64,000 nucleotides of DNA from Sthenelais limicola. Lineage: Eukaryota > Annelida > Polychaeta > Phyllodocida > Sigalionidae. This document shows, in pieces, positions 1-10,864 of the stretch. The stretch lies in the NCBI GenBank assembly GCA_942159475.1, contig OW804096.1, positions 18,376,906 through 18,440,905 on the forward strand, written 5' to 3'. The position numbers were made by a program, and so were the translations under genes. Numbering within the stretch: position 1 is the stretch's first letter; the number at the start of each line of letters is the position of its first letter. The notes under the pieces are model-generated. The model searched no databases, was not told where the DNA came from, and worked only from the letters and a program-made list of their open reading frames with translations.

Positions 1-347
1 AATTAAACATCTATAAAAAAAACCACGAACTTTGTTTGTTTTGTTTTTTTTTGTTTTTTAAAAAAACAAACCCAAAAAACCCCCAAAACCACGAACTTTG
101 TTAAGAAAACACAAAATTACATTCATTCCTGAGTGACACTGCTCAGAGCCCTTTTCAGAGCCAAAAGAACCTTGTAGTAAGAGCAGGAAACAGGGGAAGC
201 TATATTTACTCTGTGGTGGTGACATGACATATAGAGGATCTGTGTGTGTCTAGTTATATTTGATATGATGTATCTATAGGGCCTGCCTCTGTGTACTGCC
301 TCTGTGTGCCGCCAGTGTTGTCTCTCTCTGTGACAACTACACACCAT
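1..347. other. AT-rich leader, no gene seen
   Basis: Homopolymer-rich sequence with T and A runs in the first 90 bases, then ordinary sequence. I see no convincing exon, RNA or transposon end here. The tandem array begins directly after it. Confidence 0.5.
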
Positions 348-1250
348 TACATATTACACCATAACTTGCCTTATTCCATATTACACCATAACTTATTGCA
401 TATTACACCATAACTTGCCTTATTGCATATTACACCATAACTTATTGCATATTACACCATAACTTGCCTTATTGCATATTACACCATAACTTGCCTTATT
501 CCATATTACACCATAACTTATTGCATATTACACCATAACTTGCCTTATTGCATATTACACCATAACTTGCCTTATTGCATATTACACCATAACATGCCTT
601 ATTGCATATTACACCATAACCTGCCTTATTGCATATTACACCATAACCTGCCTTATTGCATATTACACCATAACCTGCCTTATTGCATATTACACCATAA
701 CTTGCCTTATTGCATATTACACCATAACCTGCCTTATTACATATTACACCATAACTTGTCTTATTCCATATTACACCATAACCTGCCTTATTACATATTA
801 CACCATAACTTGTCTTATTCCATATTACACCATAACATGCCTTATTCCATATTACACCATAGCTTGTCTTATTCCGTATTACACCATAACATGCCTTATT
901 CCATATTACACCATAGCTTGTCTTATTCCATATTACACCATAGCTTGTCTTATTCCGTATTACACCATAACATGCCTTATTCCATATTACACCATAGCTT
1001 GTCTTATTCCGTATTACACCATAGCTTGTCTTATTCCGTATTACACCATAACTTGCCTTATTACATATTACACCATAACTTATTGCATATTACACCATAA
1101 CTTGCCTTATTCCATATTACACCATAACCTACCTTATTACATATTACACCATAGCTTGTCTTATTCCATATTACACCATAACCTGCCTTATTGCATATTA
1201 CACCATAACTTGTCTTATTCCATATTACACCATAACTTGCCTTATTGCAG
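348..1250. repeat. 27-bp tandem array with some 22-bp units
   Basis: About 34 head-to-tail units built on ACACCATAACTTGCCTTATT plus GCATATT. The first 190 bases mix 27-bp units with 22-bp units that lack the GCCTT piece. From about 540 the spacing is a steady 27 bp. Because 27 is nine codons, the array is open in several frames and yields spurious ORFs (186 aa of NLPYCILHH repeats at 540-1100). Unit variants (TTGCC, CTGCC, TTGTC, ATGCC; GCATATT, CCATATT, CCGTATT) occur in runs, which suggests local higher-order duplication. Confidence 0.95.
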
Positions 1251-1330
1251 GACAATTGAAGGGAATGACCAGTGCAGAATAATTTAAGAAATTGAGTATG
1301 TGACATGTAGACAGTGGAGAACGAGAACGA

Positions 1331-1485
1331 GTTGGAGACATGGGAGGGAGAGAAAGAGGGACAGAAAGAGAAAGAGAGGGTAGGAGAGAGAGAGAAAGGA
1401 GGGAGGGAGAGAAAGAGGAAGAGAAATGGAAGAGGGATGAGAGAGAGAGGAGGAGGCAGAGAAAGGCAGAAACTAGACTAGAAGT
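1331..1485. repeat. GA-rich purine tract
   Basis: About 150 bases of nearly pure A/G on the + strand, with GAGAGA and GGAGGGAG runs. Simple low-complexity sequence; the ORF across it (1340-1558) is composition-driven. Confidence 0.85.
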
Positions 1486-1840
1486 AAAAAAATGTTATAT
1501 TGAGGTAGGGGAAGAAATTAATGATAAAAGAAAAAAAAGTATAAATTTGGATCATTAACGAAATCAAACCTCACCTGAAGATGCGCAAACCTGCTGTCCT
1601 TACATTCAATACAAATAAAACCATACACATTCATCATAACATCCTCAAATAGTAGTCAAGAAAATTGAATGAAAAAATAACCGCCCCAAATCCACTTGAG
1701 TATGGATACACCAAAACCCTTGTTGGCAAACAGGAAGGGTTGGGCAGAGTAAACACAGCCTATAGATCAACCTTACCCTGGGTGCTGAATATGATTCCCC
1801 TTAGTGCTGCCGTCAGCACGTCGTAAGGTGTATAAATATG
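1486..1840. other. Non-repetitive stretch, nothing recognised
   Basis: Mixed-composition sequence between the purine tract and the CCCCC/GGGGG repeat. No transposon end, RNA or exon signature was found. Confidence 0.4.
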
Positions 1841-1844
1841 TACC

Positions 1845-1950
1845 TCTGTACCCCCTGTATGGGGGGCTGTATGATGCAGTATTGTACCCCCTCTATGGGG
1901 GGCCATATGATGCATTATTACATCCATACATGATTTCAACGACATGATAC
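1845..1950. repeat. Degenerate GTACCCCCTCTATGGGGGG repeat, first block
   Basis: Two to three degenerate units of about 35-40 bp with the core TGTACCCCCTNTATGGGGGG followed by a CATATGATG-like piece. The core is partly self-complementary (CCCC...GGGG). The same unit reappears at 2310-2520. Confidence 0.75.
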
Positions 1951-2309
1951 AGGGGTGCTATATGAAAAGTCAAATTGCATACCAATGCCATATGGGTTGT
2001 CATGGAAGTGCGTGACCCAAATAACATAATTTGATTGGTTCACAACCTCATGCTCTCCGCGGCTGAAGCATAGCACTGCCTTGCATGATTCGAAAGTTTC
2101 AGACATTGCTCCGATAATTCGTCAAGAAAAACAATACTAAGAAGGTAAATATAACAAATAAATTGATAAATACGTATGTAATAAATATCTAATGGCCCTC
2201 TGTTCAGTTTCAAATCGATCTCAACATCGGGTCCAATTGCACTCCATCCCTTCGGGGTGTCGTGCGATTTGACCCTCCATCTCGATCGATTTGAAACCTC
2301 CATTGGGCC
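1951..2309. other. Spacer between two blocks of the same repeat, with an inverted pair
   Basis: Around 2187-2233 lies TAATGGCCC...TTTCAAATCGATC, and around 2280-2315 its near-inverse GATCGATTTGAAACCTCCATTGGGCCATTA. This pair could form a loose hairpin of about 125 bp. No gene recognised. Confidence 0.5.
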
Positions 2310-2520
2310 ATTAGATATGAGTATTGTACCCCCGTATGGGGGCCATATATTACATTATGTACCCCCTGAACCCCCCTCTATGAGGGTTTGCTACATTATG
2401 TACCCCCTCTATGGTGGGTTGTATGATGTACCTCTCAGCCACCCCCCACCCCCACCCCCCTCCCCTCCTCCTATATGGAGGGCCATATGATATATTATGT
2501 ACCCCTTGAACCCAACTACT
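2310..2520. repeat. Degenerate GTACCCCCTCTATGGGGGG repeat, second block
   Basis: About five degenerate units built on ATTATGTACCCCCTCTATG followed by GGGGGCCATATGATG. A C-rich insertion (CCACCCCCCACCCCC-like) lies at about 2440-2470. Confidence 0.75.
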
Positions 2521-3180
2521 GGTGTCCGGTGTATGTTGACACAGGCCCTTGCAGTACCTGTAAGTTCTCATATGGCTTTACATAACTACTATAGGGGGGT
2601 TGTAGTCATAATGTGGATTTACATAACTGGTATAGGGCAGTTGTGAAATCCCACCTAATGAAAGAAGTCTTTATATCTTGTCTACACTCTAAGAAGGATG
2701 GTTGTAAAATAACGGTCATTGCATGGTAACATACTCCTCCTGGTGATGCTTGTAATTATAAGGTCATATATGTAAACAAAACACCTCAGCAAGTCATTAA
2801 ATGATGGGAAAAAAATTAATGTTATTTACCACCACCATTAAACACTCACAAGGCAATCAATTAACACTGCATTCTCAGCTATTTCCACAAAACATTTCTT
2901 ACCAAATGTTCCTATTGTCTAAACTATAGGTCAGCATTTATCTATATTCTGCTGCTGTTATATGTCTATACAAGGTCAGGACTTGAATCAGTTGAGGGGA
3001 AAATGGGCCCCAGTGAGCGATAATAAGTGCAACCATTGTAGAGATAAGAAATATTATAATGGGTCCCTGAAATAAAAATGTTGTCTTTTATGAAGCCCAG
3101 CACAATTCTTGGGTCAGATGACTTTTAGATGGGTTTGAAGAGAACAGAACAGAAAGTACTAACTGATAACTATATAATAA
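2521..3180. other. Unique sequence, nothing recognised
   Basis: About 660 bases with no ORF above 60 codons of note, no transposon ends and no tandem repeats beyond a short TATAGGG(C/G) recurrence near 2590-2640. Confidence 0.4.
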
Positions 3181-3184
3181 CCCA

Positions 3185-3285
3185 TGTATATATACCTAGT
3201 GTTGATTTCTCAGTGAAATTTAGCAGAATTTACCAAATATGTTTATCTGCCAATTGTACATGTTCTGAAGATCTGACCCATATAG
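3185..3285 (-). mobile_element. MITE-A fragment (one end only)
   Basis: Carries the inner motif TTTAGCAGAATTTACC and the terminal repeat CTGAAGATCTGACCCATATA. The other half has decayed or been lost. It lies 80 bp from the next copy. Confidence 0.75.
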
Positions 3286-3365
3286 TGTTTTCATATAACC
3301 ACTTCATTAAATAACAATGATGGCCTCATTATAATTGAAATCAAATACAGTTGCATCATGACCAA

Positions 3366-3610
3366 TATATGGGTCAGATTTTCAGAAAATGCACAATCTA
3401 CAGTTCTACACATCTCTCAAATTCTGCTAAATTAGAGTGAAAAATGACAAATACTAGGTATATCTGAGTGTATTCTGTATTGTATTCATTCAATAAATCT
3501 GTCTGGTTATGTTGAACTGTATTTTGAACCTCATTTCTCTGTTAAATTTGGGTTATTTGAGAGAATTGGAGAAGGCAAATTGTACATTTTCTGAAAAACT
3601 GATCCATATA
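3366..3610 (+). mobile_element. MITE-A copy, subfamily A3
   Basis: Starts TATATGGGTCAGATTTTCAG and ends TTTTCTGAAAAACTGATCCA. The interior has the A3 hallmark TCTGTCTGGTTATGTTGAAC. Full length, with point changes in both ends. No coding capacity. Confidence 0.9.
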
Positions 3611-4440
3611 CACCACTCAACCAATACACCCTTCCCCTTAAAGTGACTACTAATACACTGCAACTATCACCAGCTACAAAACGCAACACAAAACCCTTTC
3701 CCCGGCATTACACAGGTTGTATAACCTTTGATTACAAACACCCCATTACCCTCACACCAACCTACCAATATCATATTCTCCCCTTACAGAAATACCCCTT
3801 TCATGGTATTCACCCCACCCTCCAATAGCTCCCTGTGTACCCTCCACCACCTCAGGGTATCATGTAGCTATATATAGGGGTTATGTAAGTACCCCTTTTC
3901 TTGCCCCACTCCCAGGCTTAGGGTTGGTTGGTATACTGTAGCCAGGTAGTATATAGTGTTACCACTGTGTATTGTGGTTAAGGTGTTGTGTGTAGGGGCT
4001 GGGGTAGAGTGGGTAGGGTAATATGAACTCACTATTGCACTGCCTTGTAACATACCTGCTGTATATATGTACCTGGGGAGTGAATACAGTGTGGACCATC
4101 ACATTTACACTATTCACATATATATGGAAATATATTATATGCAAAATTGATGTTGTAAAGTTGGGGCCTTGTCTCTGACCACAACTTTTAGTTAATTAAA
4201 GCAGGAAAAGCCAATCAGACCAATCTAGGTGTGATCTTGTTAGAATATAAACACCAATAGATGATGGGCCAACCTTTTTGCGGAGATGTCTCTTCTTTTC
4301 TTACAGGCTCAGTTATGGACTTGAAACACAACCATCTGTGTGTGTTGTGTTGATTAGGTTCTCGCCCAACTGCCGACTCTAATTTTATTACGAAGAATGA
4401 CCCCAAATTCTTCAATGTATTATAGATACTTTAATTATAA
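3611..4440. other. Unique sequence, nothing recognised
   Basis: Ordinary sequence with scattered short ORFs of 61-66 codons and no conserved domain. Several TATATA and TGTGTTGTG stretches occur but no defined repeat. Confidence 0.4.
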
Positions 4441-4441
4441 G

Positions 4442-4990
4442 GAATTTAGAGCAATAGATGGTAGTATACTACCCTAGGACCTAGTGGAAGACCAGCTATA
4501 GGAGCTGAACTAAACAGCCTGGTAAAACATCATCAATAGATGGTAGTATACTACCCCAGGATTTAGGGGAAGACCAGCTATAGGAGCTGAACTAAACAGC
4601 CTGGTAAAACATCATACAGCAATAGATGGTAGTATACTACCCCAGGAGTTAGTGGAAGACCAGCTATAGGAGCTGAACTAAACAGCCTGGTAAAACATCA
4701 TACAACACTAGATGGTAGTATACTACCCCAGTAGTTAGTGGAAGACCAGCTATAGGAGCTGAACTAAACAGCCTGGTAAAACATCATCAATAGATGGTAG
4801 TATACTACCCCAGGATTTAGGGGAAGACCAGCTATAGGAGCTGAACTAAACAGCCTGGTAAAACATCATCAATAGATGGTAGTATACTACCCCAGGATTT
4901 AGGGGAAGACCAGCTATAGGAGCTGAACTAAACAGCCTGGTAAAACATCATACAGCAATAGATGGTAGTATACTATATGAGCTGAACTAA
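4442..4990. repeat. 86-bp tandem array, block 1
   Basis: Six full units and one partial unit built from AATAGATGGTAGTATACTAC, CCCAGGAGTTAGTGGAAGAC and CAGCTATAGGAGCTGAACTA, then a link to the next unit. Some units are 82 bp because CATACAG is shortened to CAT. Each unit carries the perfect 14-bp palindrome GGTAGTATACTACC. Confidence 0.95.
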
Positions 4991-5195
4991 ACAGCCTGTA
5001 CATTTGCCCTGCCACCATGTATTCTACCCTGTAATTAACTCCCACATGGTGCAAACCCAGAAAGTCATTACTGCTGTTTCCTGGTAATGAGGAGGGGTAG
5101 CATATAGTGGGTGATACAGTTAATTACTCTCCATGCTTACATCAGATTGTACCTTAATTAGGGGTGTGGCACCTCAACTAGGGTTAATTATACAA
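4991..5195. other. Non-repeat interruption of the 86-bp array
   Basis: About 200 bases of unique sequence splitting the array, beginning right after a truncated unit (GCTGAACTAAACAGCCTG). Probably an insertion or a junction between two array blocks; no terminal repeats could be defined. Confidence 0.5.
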
Positions 5196-5705
5196 CTATA
5201 GGCTGTAGTATATTACCCCAGGAGTTAGTGGAAGACCAGTTAAAGGAGCTGAACTAAATAGCCTAGTAACATATCATACACCAATAGATGGTAGTATACT
5301 ACCCCAGGAGTTAGTGGAAGACCAGCTATAAAAGCTCCCTAGTAAAACATCATTCAGCAATAGATGGTAGTATACTACCCCAGGAGTTAGTGGAAGACCA
5401 GCTATAGGAGCTGAAGTAAACAGCCTGGTAAACCATCATACAGCAATAGATGATAGTATACTACCCCAGGAGTTAGGGGAAGACCAGCTATAGAAGCTGC
5501 ACTAAACAGCCTGGTAAACCATCACAGCAATAGATGGTAGTATACTACCCCAGGAATCAGTGGAAGACCAGCTATAGAAGCTGCACTAAACACCCTGGTA
5601 AACCATCATACAGCAATAGATGGTAGTATACTACCCCAGGAGTTAGGGGAAGACCAGCTATAGGAGCTGAACAGCCTGGTAAACATCATACAGCAATAGA
5701 TGATA
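5196..5705. repeat. 86-bp tandem array, block 2
   Basis: Continuation of the 4.4-5.0 kb array with about six more divergent units. One unit near 5320-5345 lost part of its middle. The palindrome GGTAGTATACTACC is kept in most units, and the last unit trails off at GATATTCCCTAC. Confidence 0.93.
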
Positions 5706-5900
5706 TTCCCTACTCAGAGATGTACTGTATACATGTACCACACACAAATGAGTAAGAGTTTATAAGACAGGAAGAATTATGTGGGATGACTGTATGGTTT
5801 GTTCTCCCCTCCTGATTTATAATAAAATGCTTTTAATTTCCCCACTGCTGGAGTTGGTACATTCACCCGGTGGGAAATTTCCACCAGCGAGAGTGGGTTA

Positions 5901-6126
5901 GAGTCAGATTTTCAGAAAATGTACAATTGGCAGCTCTACACATTTAGGACATTCTCCTAAATTACACTAAAAATGAAGAATACCAGGTGTATCTGAGTAT
6001 ATTTGGTATTGATTTAAATTATCAGTTCTGTTATGTTAAACTGCATTTTGAAGCTCATTTTTGTCTTAAATGTGGGCTATTTGAGAGGATTGGTGAAGGT
6101 GAATTGTACATTTTCTGAAGATCCGA
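5901..6126 (+). mobile_element. MITE-A copy, subfamily A2
   Basis: Left end GAGTCAGATTTTCAGAAAAT, right end TTTTCTGAAGATCCGA. A2 hallmarks are ATTCTCCTAAATTA and CAGTTCTGTTATGTTAAACT. The outermost bases are degraded. Confidence 0.88.
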
Positions 6127-6334
6127 AAGCGAAATTGATTTGACCCCTACCAGGAATCTTGAGATATGGCCTAATTCTAGCTCACTCTCCTTGATCTAAA
6201 TAGTAAGATGGCTAATGCGAGTGTTTCTGTTTTTGAATGCCAGAGAGGTTGGGAAAGTTGTGAGGGGATTTAATTGGAAGATTGTCGAAGGAGTGGGAAT
6301 AATTTGATTTAATCAAAAATGATATATACTTCAT

Positions 6335-6830
6335 GCTCCCTCTCTGTTCTGTCACCATTTCTTTCTCTCATCTCTCTCCTTCTTCTCTTTTCTATTCTGT
6401 CCTGCCTGTCTCTCTTCTTTATTGGATTTGTGTCTTCATGCTCTCTCCCCCTGTCTGTCTGTGTGTGTCTGTCTCTTTGTGTTTCTGTCTTCACTCTGTG
6501 CTCTCTCTCATCTGTTCTACTCTCTCTCCCTACTCTATCCCTCTCTCTCACACTCTCTTCTTCTCTATCCCTTCTCTATCCCTCTCTCTCACACTCTTCT
6601 TCTCTATCCCTTCTCTATTCCTCTCTCTCACACTGTCTTCTGTCTCTTCTCTTTCCCTTCTTGTATACCCTCCCTCTCTATCATTCCATTCTCTCTCCCC
6701 TCTCTCTTCACTTTTCTTCCTCTCTCTCCCTTCTCTATCCACCTCTCTCTTTCTTCTCCTTCTCCCTCCCTCCCTCTCACATTCTCTTTCTCTCCCCTCT
6801 CCCCTCTCTTCTCTCCCTTCCCTTCCTTGC
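6335..6830. repeat. CT-rich tract, irregular
   Basis: About 500 bases of almost pure pyrimidine on the + strand, with short TCTATCCCTTC and CTCTCACACTCTTC recurrences. ORFs of 300+ codons across it are open only because CT-rich triplets contain no stops. Confidence 0.9.
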
Positions 6831-7365
6831 CTGCCTGTATGGTTGCCTTTCTCTTTCTCTCTTCTCTCCCTTCCCTTCCTTGCCTGTATGGTTACCTATC
6901 TCTTTCTCTCTTCTCTCCCTTCCCTTCCTTCCTTGTCTGCCTGTATGGTTCCCTCTCTCTTTCTCTCCTCTCTCTTCTCTCTCTTCTCTTCCTTGCCTGC
7001 ATGGTTCCCTCTCTCTTTCTCTCCTCTCTCTTCTCTCCCTTCCCTTCCTTGCCTGTATGGTTCCCCCTCTCCCCTCCCCCTCTCTTCTCTCCCTTCCCTT
7101 CCTTGCCTGCCTGTATGGTTCCCTCTCCCTTTGTCTCTCCCCTCTCTTCTCTCCCTTCCCTTCCTTGCCTGCCTACATGGTTCCCTCTCTCTTTCTCTCC
7201 TCTCTCTTCTCTTCCTTCCATTCCTTGCCTGTATGGTTCCCTCTCTCTTTCTCTCCCCTCTCTTCTCTCTCTTCTCTTCCTTCCCTTCCTTGCCTATATG
7301 GTTACCTCTCTCTTTCTCTCTCCTCTCTCTTCTCTCTCTTCTCTTCCTTGCCTGCCTGTATAGTT
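6831..7365. repeat. Pyrimidine minisatellite, about 60-bp unit
   Basis: Eight to nine units, each with the anchor CTTGCCTGCCTGTATGGTT followed by CCCTCTCTCTTTCTCTCC and a CT run. The anchor is the only mixed-base part of each unit. The array probably grew out of the adjoining CT tract. Confidence 0.9.
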
Positions 7366-7574
7366 ACAGTCTATTTCCCCCACATATGTCCCCGCCACCA
7401 CATCCTCCCCACTTAATGAACAATTAATGTGTATAGCCCTTATTACACTAATTACTACCCCCTCCCCCTCCCTATGGCCTAATCTTGTATAGTTGCTACA
7501 GGTGAAACCGATGGTGGAACATTATGAACCTTATGAACTACTTGTTTATACGCCTCAGGGTTTTCTGTTTTTTC

Positions 7575-7715
7575 TCATTTTCTTTCCTTTTTTTCATTTT
7601 CTGTCTTTTATCTCTCCCTTTCCTCTCCTTCTGTGTCTTTTCTGTCTCTTCTTTATCGCTCTCTTCATTTTCCTTCCTGTCCCTCTCTCTCACCCCCTCC
7701 TCTCTTACTCTAATA
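7575..7715. repeat. CT-rich tract
   Basis: Pyrimidine-rich low-complexity block ending in (AAT)n near 7712-7725. Confidence 0.8.
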
Positions 7716-7856
7716 ATAATAATAGATTTTTATTTCCATATCACATTTACAACCATTGTCAAACAATGTAGAATTAAAAGAGAGAAACCGATTGAAAGGG
7801 GGAATATTCTGTGTCACAGTCACAGCTCTTCCCAATATCCCTTAAATGTTGTCTTA

Positions 7857-7960
7857 CTTCCTTTTTTTCCTGTTCCCTCTCCCCTCTCTCTGCCTCCCCC
7901 TTCCCTCCCCCCACCTCTATATTACCTGTATTGGGGAAGCCCCCCCCACTCCCACAGATC
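7857..7960. repeat. CT/C-rich tract
   Basis: About 100 bases of CT and C runs ending in a run of seven or more C at 7941-7950. Confidence 0.8.
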
Positions 7961-8138
7961 CACGTGAGGAGGTAGTGTAGCACATATCTCCCCTCTATAC
8001 ACCGTGTCTAATGCACAGGTATCATTAAGTGTTGCACACATTACCTGCATGCCTCCTTACACACCTGGACTACCTGCCGGCAGAACTCATCTCTCTCAGC
8101 CTTTGGATCATCTGTAGGAGAGAATAGATAGAGGAACA

Positions 8139-8383
8139 TATATGGGTCAGATTTTCAGAAAATGTACAATTCACTTTCACCAATCCTCTCAAAATAACCC
8201 ACATTTAATGCAAAAATGAGCTTCAAAATGCAGTTTAACATAACAGAACTGATACTTTAAATCAATGCTATACCAAATATACTCAGATATACCCGGTATT
8301 CATCATTTTTCAGTCTAATTTAGCAGAATTTCTTAATGTGTACAGCTGTCAATTGTACATTTTCTGAAAATCCGACCCATATA
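8139..8383 (-). mobile_element. MITE-A copy, subfamily A2
   Basis: Intact ends (TATATGGGTCAGATTTTCAG and TCTGAAAATCCGACCCATAT) flanked by TA. Hallmark AACATAACAGAACTGATACT in reverse orientation. One of the best preserved A2 copies. Confidence 0.93.
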
Positions 8384-8578
8384 GGGTGTGCATGCATTCC
8401 CAGCTAGCGCTGTTACATGTATATTGTATTGTGACGTTGTAATATTGTTCAAACTTTATGTTTTAGTTAAGGTAGGCCTGGTAGACCTGTTTTAAAAAAA
8501 CAGAAGGCAAAGCCATTTACCTAAGTGAAACTTTGGAACTAAAGATCAATGTATGTTATATATAACGCTAAAAGACTT
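8384..8578. other. Short unique stretch
   Basis: Ordinary sequence between a MITE and a purine tract; nothing recognised. Confidence 0.35.
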
Positions 8579-8765
8579 TGGGAGAGAGGCAGAGAGAGGG
8601 GGATCGAGGGAGAGTCAGAGAGGAGAGAGAGGAGGTAAAAGAGGGAAGAGCGAGAGAGAGAGAGAGAGAGAGAGAGGGAGGTAGGGAGCGAAGGAAAAGG
8701 AGAGACAGAGAGACAGGAAGGTAGAAAGGGAGAGGGGAGGAGGTGGGGGTAGTACTGAGGTACGA
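8579..8765. repeat. GA-rich purine tract
   Basis: About 185 bases of A/G with an uninterrupted (GA)n core at about 8651-8675. The opposite-strand ORF (8539-8802) is composition-driven. Confidence 0.88.
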
Positions 8766-8940
8766 GGGGGAAATCAGACAACGTATACCTGATCCTCTTC
8801 AATCTGAGATAGCAAGATTAGATTTTCCTTATTAAATAAATTGCTTTAAAAAGTTTACAAATTGCACATATCTTTAACTAAATCGTGGCTATCTTTACCT
8901 GACGCAATGAACCATATGAAGACATATCACATCGGAAATG

Positions 8941-9167
8941 TATATGGGTCAGATTTTCAGGAAATGTACAATTGGCAGCTGTACACATTTAGATCTGCTA
9001 AATTAGGCTGCAATTTGGCCAATACTAGGTAAATTCGAGTATATTCGGCATTGCATTGATTCTAGCAATCTGTTTGGTTAGGTTGAACTGTATTTCGTCT
9101 GAAATTTGCGTAATTTGGGAGGATTGTTGAAGGTGAATTGTACATTGTCTGAAAATCTGACCCATAT
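8941..9167 (+). mobile_element. MITE-A copy, subfamily A1
   Basis: Left end TATATGGGTCAGATTTTCAG, right end GTCTGAAAATCTGACCCATA. A1 hallmarks are TAGGCTGCAATTTGGCC and TTGATTCTAGCAATCTG. Slightly short, with part of the TTTTGAACTTTATTTTCG stretch missing. Confidence 0.93.
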
Positions 9168-9218
9168 ATTCATAGCATCTTGGCCCAGACGAGAAACCCC
9201 GAAAAGGGGATCTGGGAC

Positions 9219-9221
<3 letters not shown>

Positions 9222-9272
<51 letters not shown>
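9222..9272. repeat. (GA)n microsatellite
   Basis: About 24 uninterrupted GA dinucleotides directly after GACCCAA. Confidence 0.95.
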
Positions 9273-9273
<1 letters not shown>

Positions 9274-9530
9274 CGGGGAGAAAGATAAACTTCCATCGCT
9301 TCATCACCTATATACCACCACCCTGACATAAATCTGATAGGAATAATAAACAAAAATATATATTTGTTTATTTGTTCTGTGACCATTTGTCAATAGGATC
9401 ATTCGATCCTATACACCTTCTGTTTGGAATACCAATTTACCTTTGCACGATATAAAATTCCCAGTTTTCTGGTGTTTGGATCTTTAGACGGCAGGTTTCT
9501 ATAGACATTCGTATGGATCCCCAACTTGAC
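9273..9530. other. Unique sequence, nothing recognised
   Basis: No repeat ends or exon signals found. Confidence 0.35.
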
Positions 9531-9555
9531 CTTTGATGACCTTGACCTTGTCCTA
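9531..9555 (-). promoter_or_regulatory. Cluster of three AAGGTCA nuclear-receptor-like half sites
   Basis: The + strand shows TGACCTTTGA, TGACCT and TGACCTTG in close succession. On the - strand these read AAGGTCA three times, one within TCAAGGTCA, the extended half site known for ERR/NR5A-type receptors. Function is inferred only; half sites occur by chance. Confidence 0.3.
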
Positions 9556-9721
9556 CAAGAAGATCAACAATAACGTCCAGCTATTTCTATAGATTGGGGA
9601 CAAAACATTCCCTCCATAGTACATTGTGACCCTAAGTTGAAGTTTCCATTACTAAACCGAAAGCTGATCTTATTAAAAGCTTTAGAAAATCGCACTGACA
9701 TGGCCCCAATCGCACTAACTT

Positions 9722-9740
9722 TCTTGCGCATGCGCACACT
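9722..9740. promoter_or_regulatory. NRF-1-like palindrome
   Basis: TTGCGCATGCGCACA matches the TGCGCATGCGCA consensus of nuclear respiratory factor 1. The site lies in a MITE-free island about 170 bp from an X-box-like motif. Promoter activity is inferred. Confidence 0.4.
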
Positions 9741-9894
9741 AAATAGATAATCGCACGTATCATTTCAGGGTGGTTACTGATATAATTCTCGCGTCTTTGA
9801 AATTTAATCTTAAGACTTAAAGACCTAAAACGAGGCTTCATTTTCAAAGCAGACGACTTTTAGACATATTGTAATTGCACACAAACAACTTGAC

Positions 9895-9920
9895 AGTTGC
9901 TAAGGTCGCCTAGCAACGGG
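9895..9920. promoter_or_regulatory. X-box-like RFX motif
   Basis: GTTGCTAAGG at about 9896 and CCTAGCAACG at about 9909 form an inverted pair resembling the RFX X-box (GTTGCC/T ... GGCAAC). With the NRF-1-like site upstream, this is the most promoter-like patch outside the large gene. I found no exon attached to it. Confidence 0.35.
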
Positions 9921-10530
9921 GGCAGGAAAGTTTGTTCTGAACAAACCGTGAGTGATTTTCCTGTCCATTGAAATTTTGACTACCACTATGACATTTTAAT
10001 AACAGGGATCGTTTTCGCGCTACAAAAGCCTCCGACAAGTTCTGAACGGAAAGGTATCTATAATCCCCTCTATTCGACTTATTATCGGCCACCGTTCCCA
10101 CCATCTATTTATGATTAAGGAATTCGACCTTCGTTAAAAGTGAATAGAATGGCCGACAGAGGATGAGTCATATCCGGGGATTTTTGTACAGGCGTCTCCG
10201 AAAAAGGATTTTGTAATAAATTATTTGTGAGGATCAGGAAATAAGTACATACATATACGTGTGATCGTCTTTAAATAATTTCTTAAAATTAAAATCTCAA
10301 GTAATTATATCAAAACGTTCCTATTTGTGGATAATTGAAGAAACATTGGGATTGTGTTTACGTGCTTGGGAATAAAGTTTGGCATTTAGAATTTATTTTG
10401 AGCTGATATATATTTAATTGGGAAGCAGCAGGATACCATCTTCATCCCATTAGGATTAAAAGCACACATTCATTCTCAAAATATATCTAGAAATGGCCGA
10501 CTAAACGTGGGATGATTCTTACCTACATAT
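9921..10530. other. Unique CpG-containing stretch, possible promoter flank
   Basis: About 600 bases with no transposon ends, relatively many CpG (TCGCGC, CCGACAAG, TCCGGGG) for this window, and no ORF over 65 codons. It could hold a first exon or 5' UTR but nothing identifies it. Confidence 0.35.
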
Positions 10531-10858
10531 ATAAGATGTGTTATAGGAAAATGAGTCACAATGAGTCAAAATGAGTCGCAGAAATGATATTATGATTTAC
10601 TCACATGTTCTCTCTGTAGAAAACGTACTCATTTACAAGGTATCTAATGTCCCTAGTACTATAAATACATGTACCAACTTTCGAGACCGTGTATTAAATA
10701 TATCCATGCATTTTTAAGCTCATCCTATAGAGTATATATTCAGCTACTTTATTAGTAATTGTCCGCCCAGAGATATCGCAAACTGTTTTCTCAAAACTAT
10801 AAATATCAAACTTAATATCTAGAAGTACTTATTATCTATCCTCTATCCATGATGTCTA
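10531..10858 (-). mobile_element. MITE-C copy, truncated
   Basis: Left end AAGATGTGTTATAGGAAAATG, shortened here to its key bases, then internal motifs TTAATTGTCCGCCC and AACTTAATATCTAGAAG. A local triplication of AATGAGTCA occurs in the end repeat (10554-10580). The far end is missing and MITE-A begins at once. Confidence 0.75.
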
Positions 10859-10864
10859 TGTGTA

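Noticed and set aside
540..1100. 186-codon ORF of NLPYCILHH repeats as a repetitive secreted peptide
   Set aside because: It is the 27-bp tandem array read in frame; 27 is divisible by three, and other frames on both strands are open too. No start context, splice site or signal peptide.
348..5705. CRISPR-like arrays
   Set aside because: Repeats are contiguous tandem units without unique spacers, in a eukaryotic sequence.
6319..7427. Three overlapping 313-365 codon ORFs (Ser/Leu/Pro-rich)
   Set aside because: All are readings of a CT-rich tract in which stop codons cannot occur; the same happens at 17.3, 21.5, 24.6, 26.3, 44.8, 58.9 and 62.1 kb.
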